A stretch of DNA of 6,206 bases. Origin: Clostridia bacterium (GTDB taxonomy: Bacteria; Bacillota; Clostridia; Oscillospirales; Acutalibacteraceae). Below are positions 1-4,927 of this stretch, piece after piece. The stretch is taken from assembly GCA_017480265.1 (NCBI GenBank), contig JAFVAZ010000020.1:1-6206 (forward strand), read 5' to 3'. The position numbers and the translations under genes were made by a program. Numbering within the stretch: the stretch's first letter is position 1; each line of letters opens with the position of its first letter. Below the pieces are notes generated by a model. That model saw only the letters and a list, made by a program, of their open reading frames with translations, did not search any database and had not been told where the DNA came from.

Positions 1-348
1 CAGTATCTATATAAAGATGGCGATCTTTATTATTTTATGGATACTGAAAATTATGAGCAGCTTCCTATTAATAAGAACGTCCTCGGAGAAAACTTTAAAT
101 TTGTAAAAGAAAATATGGTGTGCAAAGTATTATCGTACAAGGGGAATGTTTTTGGTGTGGAGCCTCCGCTTTTTGTAGAGTTGGAAGTAACCGAAACTGA
201 CCCGGGATTTAGGGGTGACACAGCCACAAACGTGACTAAACCTGCAACACTGGAGACTGGAGCCCAGATAAGGGTACCATTGTTTATAGATCAAGGAGAA
301 ATGATTAGGATAGACACGAGGACAGGTGAATATATGGAAAGAGCATAG
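1..348 (+). CDS. efp: Elongation factor P, C-terminal part (5' end outside window)
   Basis: EF-P binds the ribosome between the P and E sites and relieves stalling at polyproline stretches. The reading frame is open from base 1 (QYLYKDGDLYYF leads into the first in-window Met at 37), so the gene enters from the left and that Met is internal. About 115 residues remain of a protein usually near 185. They cover the second and third OB-like domains: the GDLYYFMD.ENYEQ segment of domain II and the hallmark C-terminal block TDPGFRGDTATNVTKPATLETGAQIRVPLFI, ending in GEMIRIDTRTGEYMERA. The N-terminal domain with the modifiable Lys/Arg loop lies outside, so the modification type cannot be judged. The zinc-ribbon gene follows on the same strand after 121 nt. 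Confidence 0.97.
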   Translation, partial: QYLYKDGDLYYFMDTENYEQLPINKNVLGENFKFVKENMVCKVLSYKGNVFGVEPPLFVELEVTETDPGFRGDTATNVTKPATLETGAQIRVPLFIDQGEMIRIDTRTGEYMERA

Positions 349-393
349 CCTGCGGATGAAAAGCAAAAGGCTGTAATTTAAAAAGAAATTATT

Positions 394-439
394 TGTAGTC
401 ATTAAACTACATAGAAACCAGGTAAAATATAAACTATGT
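394..439 (+). repeat. Overlapping short inverted repeats between efp and the next gene
   Basis: TGTAGT (394-399) pairs with ACTACA (406-411) around a 6-nt loop. ACATAG (409-414) pairs with CTATGT (434-439) around a 19-nt loop. The two stems share bases 409-411, so they cannot form fully together. Neither is followed by a U-run, so I do not call a terminator. Stems of six mostly A/T pairs are weak and may be chance in AT-rich DNA. Confidence 0.2.
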
Positions 440-469
440 GAATATTAAAAATACGGAGGTATAATTTAG

Positions 470-886
470 ATGAATATAACAGAGAAAGTGGCATATATTA
501 AAGGACTATTAGAAGGACTAAAGCTGGATGCAAGTAAACCGGAGGTCAAAGTTATCAATGCCGTTGTCGATCTCTTAGATGATGTAACCCTTGAAGTCTC
601 AGATATTAAAGAAAAATTAGCTGACTTTGTGGAGCAACTTGATGAGATCGATGAAGATTTGGGCATATTAGAGGAAGATTTTTATGATTTGGATGAAGAC
701 GAGGATCTCTTTTATGAATTAACTTGCCCAGATTGTGGAGAGAAAGTTTGCGTATATGATTATATGCTAGATGAAGACGACATAAACTGTCCAAATTGTG
801 GCAAGCACTTAGAGCTTAACTTAGATGATATTTATGAAGATCAGACTTGTGAATGTGATGAAAGTTGCAATTGTGACCATAAGTAA
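470..886 (+). CDS. CD1247 N-terminal-domain-type acidic zinc-ribbon protein, function unknown
   Basis: A 138-residue soluble protein with no signal peptide or membrane segment. The start is secured by GGAGGT at 455-460, nine bases before the ATG. Residues 1-60 form a helical N-terminal region (TEKVAYIKGLLEGLKLD...VINAVVDLLDDV) that I recognise as the CD1247-type domain often found beside efp in Clostridia. An acidic linker (about 58-80) follows, then a zinc ribbon with C86-P-D-C89 and C107-P-N-C110 and an extra C94. The tail adds C127, C129, C133 and C135 and ends in DHK, and could bind more metal. I count 43 Asp/Glu against 10 Lys and no Arg, so it is unlikely to bind DNA by charge. The same-strand position after efp suggests a conserved neighbourhood or co-transcription, but no biochemical role can be read from it. 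The family name is from memory, not a search. Confidence 0.85.
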   Translation: MNITEKVAYIKGLLEGLKLDASKPEVKVINAVVDLLDDVTLEVSDIKEKLADFVEQLDEIDEDLGILEEDFYDLDEDEDLFYELTCPDCGEKVCVYDYMLDEDDINCPNCGKHLELNLDDIYEDQTCECDESCNCDHK

Positions 887-908
887 GTTATGAATTGCCC
901 CCAAAAAC

Positions 909-933
909 TGAAGTGAACTCAAAAAGGTTGGCA
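909..933 (+). repeat. Possible IS3-family terminal inverted repeat remnant
   Basis: The stretch starting TGAAGTGAACTCAAAAAGG and ending near TTGGCA resembles the ends I recall for some IS3-group elements (TGAAGTGnAC...AAAAGTTnGACA). It lies just upstream of the small transferase gene, and an IS3 transposase remnant lies just downstream of that gene. No matching partner end was found in the window, so this is a weak resemblance only. Confidence 0.22.
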
Positions 934-942
934 GTTAAAATT

Positions 943-947
943 GGAGG
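943..947 (+). promoter_or_regulatory. Ribosome binding site deciding the start at 961
   Basis: GGAGG followed by a 13-nt spacer to ATG 961. The frame also opens at a TTG at 895, but that codon has no usable Shine-Dalgarno. The upstream residues (PPKTEVNSKRLAVKIGG) also lack the family's beta-strand start, while VITVCGSLKF right after 961 is a typical one. Confidence 0.7.
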
Positions 948-960
948 AAAGATTACAGCA

Positions 961-1257
961 ATGGTAATAACTGTATGCGGCAGTTTAAAATTTGCTAGAG
1001 AAATAATGGAAATATCAGAAAAAATGAATTTACACGGTAATTGCATGTTGTGTCCTGTATATCCTACAAAATCTGAAGTGGCTTATACTGATGAAGAAAT
1101 TGTTATGTTTAAAAAAATGCATAAAGAGAGAATAAAGTTGGCTGATGCCATTTTAGTGGTAAATGTAGATAATTATATAGGGAGTAGTACAGAGATTGAA
1201 ATTGAATATGCTAAATCATTAAATAAAGAAATCCTATATTATACAGACTTAATATAG
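961..1257 (+). CDS. Small nucleoside 2-deoxyribosyltransferase-like protein
   Basis: A 98-residue cytosolic protein with the Rossmann-like pattern of the nucleoside 2-deoxyribosyltransferase superfamily: first strand and loop VITVCGSLKF (2-11), central LADAILVVNVD (60-70), then G74-S-S-T-E-I-E80-I-E-Y-A84, and a closing strand KEILYY. Aligning EIEYA with the ELGYA of classical enzymes puts E80 at the nucleophilic glutamate, so activity on deoxyribonucleosides or related N-glycosides is possible. The protein is much shorter than classical enzymes (about 150 residues), and the usual Gly after the catalytic Glu-Leu is Glu82. It could instead be a DUF4406-like or nucleotide-binding relative. It starts 74 nt after the zinc-ribbon stop, perhaps by readthrough, and ends just before a transposase remnant. 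That placement suggests an accessory gene rather than part of the efp block. Confidence 0.7.
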   Translation: MVITVCGSLKFAREIMEISEKMNLHGNCMLCPVYPTKSEVAYTDEEIVMFKKMHKERIKLADAILVVNVDNYIGSSTEIEIEYAKSLNKEILYYTDLI

Positions 1258-1263
1258 CTAGCA

Positions 1264-1500
1264 TATGAGTGGAAACAAATTGGTAGATATTGAAAAAGCA
1301 AGATTTAAAAGTATTAAAGTAACGTTCCATAGGAGCATTATCAAAAAGACAACCGGCTCTGCTCATACTTTGAATGACGTTATTTTGTTTACAAAAAGTG
1401 GTGAATTCTTTTGAAGCAAACTGACTGCCCTGATCACTGTGAAGGATTACACCAAATCCTCATCAGACAACCTCTTGTTTAATTCTAAGTTAGGCAAGGG
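1264..1500 (-). pseudogene. Decayed IS3-family transposase (OrfB) fragment
   Basis: Read leftward, one frame gives VILHSDQGSQFASKEFTTFCKQNNVIQSMSRAGCLFDNAPMERYFNTFKS in two contiguous halves, the core of the IS3-family DDE integrase domain. The Asp of HSDQG (codon 1435-1433) and the Glu of APMER (codon 1327-1325) are separated by exactly 35 residues, the family spacing. Upstream, LELNKRLSDEDLV lies in another frame and stops at 1449-1447, so there is a frameshift near 1447-1455. In-frame stops sit farther upstream, and the first catalytic Asp and all of OrfA are missing. After NIYQFVSTHM the similarity fades into the end of the transferase gene, so the C-terminal third is gone too. No active product can come from it. 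Outer limits are approximate. Confidence 0.85.
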
Positions 1501-1563
1501 GCTTTACTTAATTCGGTCTAGTTTTACTTGACAGGTCCTGTTAAATGGTAATTATGTGATAAT
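1501..1563. other. Short AT-rich gap with a possible IS end and a small palindrome
   Basis: No gene is visible. On the - strand, GGACCTGTCAAGTAAAACTAGACC (about 1538-1515, written here only to mark the place) could be the left end of the IS that left the transposase fragment. If so, an internal deletion has joined it to the catalytic part. It overlaps the palindrome ACAGGTCCTGT (1531-1541). There is no target-site duplication or matching opposite end that I can see. Confidence 0.2.
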
Positions 1564-1962
1564 TTATAGATCTAATTTATCTTTACCTATATCCTTTACT
1601 TGATCCTTTAGATTTGCTAATAAATCTTCTTGTTCTTTTGCGGGAAGAAGTCTATAAATGCTTATCAAAGCTTTTTCCATCTTCGATAATTCATAGATAC
1701 AGACGTTACTTTTAAAATAATCTTTAGAATGCAAATTTATATCACTAAAAGACCTTGAATGATTTTTTTCTTCCTGCTCTAAAATATCTGTATAGGAAAC
1801 GTTAAATATTTTAGATAATTTAATTATAGTATTAATATTGGGGACAGTCTTCCCTGTTTCATAATACGCATAAGTAGACCGATCTATATTTAAGGCATCT
1901 GCTACTTGCCACTGAGTATATCCACAATTCTCACGTAATCTTTTTAAAGTTAGAGCTAACAT
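1564..1962 (-). CDS. XRE-family helix-turn-helix transcriptional regulator
   Basis: A 132-residue cytosolic DNA-binding protein. Residues 3-60 form a Cro/C1-type five-helix HTH: LKRLRENCGYTQWQVADALNIDRSTYAYYETGKTVPNINTIIKLSKIFNVSYTDIL. The turn-plus-recognition helix is around TQWQVADALNIDRSTYAYYE, followed by the standard GKTVPN turn. The C-terminal part (LSKMEKALISIYRLLPAKEQEDLLANL, about 92-118) is a helical dimerisation-like tail common in Clostridial XRE repressors. There is no peptidase or RecA-sensitive cleavage domain. The frame opens 14 codons earlier at 2004, but that ATG lies at the predicted transcript start without a ribosome binding site. ATG 1962 has AAGGTG six bases upstream. 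Its own promoter and inverted repeats suggest autoregulation of a divergent partner that is no longer intact. The direct targets are unknown. Confidence 0.88.
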   Translation of the reverse strand: MLALTLKRLRENCGYTQWQVADALNIDRSTYAYYETGKTVPNINTIIKLSKIFNVSYTDILEQEEKNHSRSFSDINLHSKDYFKSNVCIYELSKMEKALISIYRLLPAKEQEDLLANLKDQVKDIGKDKLDL

Positions 1963-1968
1963 ATTATT

Positions 1969-1974
1969 CACCTT
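1969..1974 (-). promoter_or_regulatory. Ribosome binding site of the XRE regulator
   Basis: AAGGTG with a six-base spacer to ATG 1962. It decides the start in favour of MLALTLKRLREN over the upstream ATG at 2004. The same GCGAAGGTG/TCGAAGGTG core recurs at about 2112-2120 on the + strand. Confidence 0.7.
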
Positions 1975-2015
1975 CGAGTATTCCGTAAAAATCTTGAAAA
2001 TCAAAATCTTACTTT

Positions 2016-2046
2016 ATTATAAATTAGATATATATTATTTTTACAA
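2016..2046 (-). promoter_or_regulatory. Promoter of the XRE regulator
   Basis: On the - strand a perfect -10 box TATAAT occupies 2021-2016. The best -35 is TTGTAA at 2046-2041, with a 19-bp spacer that is longer than the ideal 17. Transcription would begin near 2009, giving a 5' leader of about 47 nt before ATG 1962. The -35 overlaps the palindrome ACAAATTTGT, which would fit autorepression. Confidence 0.5.
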
Positions 2047-2070
2047 ATTTGTGACCTATAATCACTGTAA
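2041..2070. promoter_or_regulatory. Candidate operator region between divergent promoters
   Basis: The perfect palindrome ACAAATTTGT spans 2043-2052. Overlapping it, GTGA (2051-2054) and TCAC (2062-2065) form an inverted repeat with a 7-bp centre. TTACA (2041-2045) and TGTAA (2066-2070) flank the whole. These lie over the leftward -35 and the rightward -10, the usual place for an XRE repressor to act. Binding by the adjacent regulator is inferred from position only. Confidence 0.35.
2057..2062 (+). promoter_or_regulatory. Rightward -10 box of a lost divergent gene
   Basis: A perfect TATAAT on the + strand, 50 bp upstream of a Shine-Dalgarno plus ATG at 2107. No good -35 stands 16-18 bp upstream (ATTATT or TTATTT at best), so activity may be weak or activator-dependent. 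In AT-rich DNA a single hexamer can also arise by chance. Confidence 0.35.
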
Positions 2071-2091
2071 AATAAATCCAATATTTACTCG

Positions 2092-2121
2092 AGAAGGATA
2101 GTTAATATGTTGCGAAGGTGA
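2092..2121 (+). pseudogene. Start stump of a truncated divergent gene (MLRR then stop)
   Basis: AGAAGGA (2092-2098) lies eight bases before ATG 2107, a good translation start. The ORF reads M-L-R-R and ends at TGA 2119-2121, only nine bases before the transketolase stop codon on the opposite strand. I infer that the rest of a gene divergent from the XRE regulator was lost when this segment was joined to the transketolase tail. It could alternatively be a genuine four-codon leader peptide, or chance. Confidence 0.35.
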
Positions 2122-2130
2122 TATATTCTA

Positions 2131-3063
2131 TTATTTTCCAGATTTAGTTAAAACTTCATGCACTTTATTTACAATGTCTTCTGCTCGAAGTTTATAAAAT
2201 TCTTTTAAAAACGGCATTTTCCCCACTTGCCCGAACTTATCATCTATACCGATGGAACCAACGTAAACAGGGAATTGCTCTGCTAAAACTTCACAAACGG
2301 CAGATCTTAGCCCTCCTATCAAATTATGGTTTTCTGCAGTTACCACGGCTCCAGTTTTTTTTGCCGAAGATACTATTGCAGATTTGTCTATCGGCTTTAT
2401 CGTATGGATATTTATGATATCTGCATTGATTCCCTGCGATTGCAGTATTTTGTTCGCCAATAACGTCTCCTGAACCATAATGCCTGTGCAGAAAATTGAT
2501 GCATCTTTTCCATCTTGAAGCTTTGCAGATGAAAAAAGATCAAACTCTTCATCTTCTGAAAAAACGTCAGGCAGTTCTTTTCGGAAAGTTCTTATATAAA
2601 CCACCCCTTTATATTCTGCTATCTGCGGCAAAATTTTTTTTAGTTGCACTTTATCTACCGGCTCAAATATAACAACTCCCGGGATGCTTCTAAGGACGCC
2701 TATATCTTCAAAACTCATGTGGGTTCCGCCGTTATTTTCAGCACTGATGCCAGGATCCGTAGCAATGATTTTTACGTTTTGCTTTGCATATGCGCAAGAT
2801 ATCGCTATTTGGTCGCAGATCCTCCTAGAAGCAAAAGGCGTAAAAGTAGAAATAAACGGAATAAAACCGTATGAACTCATCCCTGCAGCTATAGATGCCA
2901 TATTTTGCTCAGCTATGCCTATATTGAAGGCTCTATCCGGGAACTTATCTTTTAAATTTCCTAGTCCGTTTGGCTTAGCTAGGTCTGCATTTATCAGCAC
3001 TATATCTTTATTTTTGAGCATCAATTCTTCCATAGTCTCTGCCAAAACTTTTCTCATTTCCAT
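2131..3063 (-). CDS. Transketolase, C-terminal subunit (split enzyme)
   Basis: A 310-residue cytosolic protein carrying the Pyr domain and C-terminal domain of transketolase. With its partner it would transfer two-carbon ketol units between pentose-phosphate intermediates using thiamine diphosphate. The Pyr domain (about 1-165) shows NIGIAEQNMASIAAGMS, where E52 is the glutamate that activates the cofactor's aminopyrimidine. It also has GFIPFISTFTPFASRRICDQI and GGTHMSFEDIGVLRSIPG (H115 in the conserved substrate-side loop). The C-terminal domain (about 185-305) has ADIINIHTIKPID and VTAENHNLIGGLRSAV. The ATG touches the stop of the N-terminal subunit (TAGATG), with a G-rich Shine-Dalgarno inside the end of that gene, so the two are translationally coupled. 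Alternative substrates are possible, since split transketolases are also used in other sugar pathways. No terminator hairpin is visible after the stop. Confidence 0.95.
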   Translation of the reverse strand: MEMRKVLAETMEELMLKNKDIVLINADLAKPNGLGNLKDKFPDRAFNIGIAEQNMASIAAGMSSYGFIPFISTFTPFASRRICDQIAISCAYAKQNVKIIATDPGISAENNGGTHMSFEDIGVLRSIPGVVIFEPVDKVQLKKILPQIAEYKGVVYIRTFRKELPDVFSEDEEFDLFSSAKLQDGKDASIFCTGIMVQETLLANKILQSQGINADIINIHTIKPIDKSAIVSSAKKTGAVVTAENHNLIGGLRSAVCEVLAEQFPVYVGSIGIDDKFGQVGKMPFLKEFYKLRAEDIVNKVHEVLTKSGK

Positions 3064-3885
3064 CTATAAATCTCCCCCCAGTTCTATGATGCCTTGCTCT
3101 ATCATTTCCGGTGTTATCTGCATACTGTGGTTATTAACCCCGGCAGCTTCTGCAAAGTGTATCCCCTTTCCCTTTGTCGTATTCAAAATAATCATTGTAG
3201 GTTTTTTTAGATTAATTAAAGACTTTGCTTTAACTATGGCTCTGTCTATTTCATCGCAGTCGTTTCCATTTTTGACGTTTATCACATTCCAATTGAAAGC
3301 TTCCCATTTTTTATCTAGTGGCTCCAGGCTGCAGATATCAGAGACTTTGCCATCTAACTGCATTTTATTATAGTCTGTAAACGCAATCATATTGCTTAGA
3401 TTATGCTGAGCAGCAAATAGTGCCGCTTCCCAGATCTGCCCTTCCTGGCTTTCTCCGTCGCCTATGATTGTATAAATTGTAGCGCCGTCGTTTCTAAGCT
3501 GAGAAGCTTTAGCTATCCCCATCGCGGCAGAAAATCCCTGCCCCAGCGACCCTGTAGTCATATCCACCCCTGGCGTTTTATTCATGTCGCAATGGCTGGG
3601 CAGATTCGTTCCAGGTTTATTTAAAGTACTCAGCCAGCTTGCATCAAAATAGCCTTTATCGCACAAAACAGCATAAACCGCAGGTCCCGCATGCCCCTTA
3701 GAGACGATCAATCTATCTCTATCCGGCTTTTGCGGATGTTTCGGCGAGATATTCATGTGCTTTTCATAGAGCACTACCAGCAGCTCCACTATGGAAAGTG
3801 ATCCACCTATATGTCCCGAGCCTGCTGCTCCTATAGTCTTCAGAATTAACCTTCTTATTTGTGTGCATTTTTGATTTAAATCCAT
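3064..3885 (-). CDS. Transketolase, N-terminal subunit (split enzyme)
   Basis: A 273-residue cytosolic protein with the thiamine-diphosphate pyrophosphate-binding domain. The signature runs from G142-D-G144 (GDGESQEGQIWEAALFAAQ) to D171-Y-N173, the GDG...N motif that binds Mg2+ and the diphosphate. Other conserved points are H25 in AGSGHIGGSLS, H65 in SKGHAGPA, the GSLGQG loop (112-117) and TTKGKGI (237-242). The length matches stand-alone N-subunits, and activity needs the Pyr-domain subunit encoded immediately downstream. AAGGAGG a few bases before ATG 3885 gives a strong start. The gene follows the GNAT-pyrophosphatase fusion after 29 nt, consistent with one transcript from ligA leftward. 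A long reading frame antisense to this pair is a shadow. Confidence 0.95.
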   Translation of the reverse strand: MDLNQKCTQIRRLILKTIGAAGSGHIGGSLSIVELLVVLYEKHMNISPKHPQKPDRDRLIVSKGHAGPAVYAVLCDKGYFDASWLSTLNKPGTNLPSHCDMNKTPGVDMTTGSLGQGFSAAMGIAKASQLRNDGATIYTIIGDGESQEGQIWEAALFAAQHNLSNMIAFTDYNKMQLDGKVSDICSLEPLDKKWEAFNWNVINVKNGNDCDEIDRAIVKAKSLINLKKPTMIILNTTKGKGIHFAEAAGVNNHSMQITPEMIEQGIIELGGDL

Positions 3886-3914
3886 AAAAGCCTCCTTAGG
3901 TCTGTTTTTTTAGA

Positions 3915-4895
3915 TTATTTTCGGATCAATAAATTTTTAAAAAAAGTAGTGGTATTTAAAAAGTTGTGCGCCAAAATCATCTCTTCTTCGGTACAATCAA
4001 GCAGTATCTTTATCTCAGAATCTTTCTGCAATAAATCTACCGTGCACAAAATTCCGCTTATAGATTTATCTCTTAGCGAACCTACAAAAACATCTATGCC
4101 TTCCAAATCTGCAGAAGTAGTACCTTGCAGATACCCATAGTCCAAAGGATAGATGGCTTCTTTAAATTTAGGATGGGCAGAGTTTTTGGGTCGATCAATA
4201 ATGATCTCTGAACTTTTTACAAGCTGATCCAAAATGACCCAGAAATTTTTATTGGAAGCAAAATTAGTTTCCCTGTAAATTTCTTTATTTTTCAGCCATT
4301 CTTCTCTCAAGATAGAATACAAGCTGCAGCTACAAAACTGCCCTGTATTTTTGGTATTAGACTGCCGCATCGTACCTTCATAGCTAAGGCCCGCTTTTTG
4401 CATTACTTTGCCGGATGCTACGTTCTCTACATCAAACCTCGCTTGGATCCTATTGAAGTTAGCTTTTTCAAAAAGATATGCGATAACTTCCTTAAAGACT
4501 TCTGTCATTATCCCTTGACCCCAGAAATTCCTCGACATAGCATACCCAACTTCGCAACAGCAAGCATCCTCAAAAATATGTACAACATCTATACTCCCAA
4601 TAGGTTCATCAAGCTCCTTGTGCACTATACACCACCTATAGCAGTGTGCCTTCTGATATTCTGTCTCCCATAGCGTTAATAGCTCCTCGGTTTCTTCTAT
4701 CGATCTATGTGGCAGCCAATTTAAAAACCTAGAAACTTCAGGATCTTTCGCCCAATTATTATACATATAGGGGGAATCTTCTACTTTAAACTTTCTCAAT
4801 AGTATCCTTTTTGTTTCGATATTTTGTGTTCCCACATCATTTAATTTATGGAGTTGCGGTGTTTTCTGGATAAAACTATTTTCGTGGCATGGCAT
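3915..4895 (-). CDS. GNAT N-acetyltransferase fused to a family I pyrophosphatase-like domain
   Basis: A 326-residue cytosolic two-domain protein. Residues about 25-200 are a RimJ/RimL-type GNAT: IETKRILLRKF..EDSPYMYNNWAKDPEVSRFL, the acetyl-CoA loop GYAMSRNFWGQGIMTEV (G126 and G128), and the N158-VASGKVMQKAG169 motif. This type acetylates protein N-termini, amino acids or small amines; the acceptor here is unknown. Residues about 217-326 resemble the short Clostridial pyrophosphatase-like family: DRPKNSAHP, YPLDYGYLQGTTS and GIDVFVG. Aligned with E. coli PPase, the metal motif DGDPVD becomes D263-L-E-G-I-D268, and D292/K296 follow. The domain is only 110 residues and lacks the usual N-terminal and C-terminal parts, so hydrolysis of pyrophosphate is uncertain. 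No stop or frameshift separates the domains. The start is placed at ATG 4895 rather than 4901 from Shine-Dalgarno spacing. It sits 32 nt after ligA. Confidence 0.87.
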   Translation of the reverse strand: MPCHENSFIQKTPQLHKLNDVGTQNIETKRILLRKFKVEDSPYMYNNWAKDPEVSRFLNWLPHRSIEETEELLTLWETEYQKAHCYRWCIVHKELDEPIGSIDVVHIFEDACCCEVGYAMSRNFWGQGIMTEVFKEVIAYLFEKANFNRIQARFDVENVASGKVMQKAGLSYEGTMRQSNTKNTGQFCSCSLYSILREEWLKNKEIYRETNFASNKNFWVILDQLVKSSEIIIDRPKNSAHPKFKEAIYPLDYGYLQGTTSADLEGIDVFVGSLRDKSISGILCTVDLLQKDSEIKILLDCTEEEMILAHNFLNTTTFFKNLLIRK

Positions 4896-4902
4896 AAACA
4901 TT

Positions 4903-4907
4903 CTCCT
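4903..4907 (-). promoter_or_regulatory. Ribosome binding site deciding the start at 4895
   Basis: AGGAG on the - strand is seven bases before ATG 4895 but only one base before ATG 4901. Initiation at 4895 is therefore much more likely, which drops two residues (Met-Phe) from the longest frame. Confidence 0.65.
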
Positions 4908-4927
4908 TGTTATTGCTTTTTTATCAT

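Noticed and set aside
890..916. Eight-codon ORF starting ATG 890 (MNCPQKLK)
   Set aside because: It has no Shine-Dalgarno at proper spacing and no sign of a leader-peptide function, and overlaps the possible IS-end sequence.
895..960. TTG start at 895 giving a 120-residue version of the transferase-like protein
   Set aside because: No ribosome binding site precedes the TTG. The extra residues do not fit the family's N-terminal strand, and a good GGAGG precedes ATG 961.
1963..2004. Longer N-terminus of the XRE regulator starting at 2004
   Set aside because: The predicted transcript starts at about 2009, leaving no room for a ribosome binding site, and the extra 14 residues precede the normal start of an XRE domain.
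1258..2130. A CRISPR array, tRNA or riboswitch in the AT-rich strip
   Set aside because: There is no regularly spaced repeat, no cloverleaf with a CCA-adjacent acceptor stem, and no conserved aptamer core that I can recognise. The strip is explained by the IS relic, the XRE gene and its promoter region.
2684..3373. A 229-codon open frame on the + strand across the transketolase junction
   Set aside because: It is antisense to two clearly conserved transketolase subunits, has no recognisable domain, and its hydrophobic composition is what reverse-strand reading of such genes yields.
3886..3914. A-rich run before the transketolase N-subunit as a rho-independent terminator of the upstream gene
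   Set aside because: On the coding (-) strand the run reads as A residues, not U, and no GC-rich stem precedes it. The gap mainly holds the AAGGAGG ribosome binding site.
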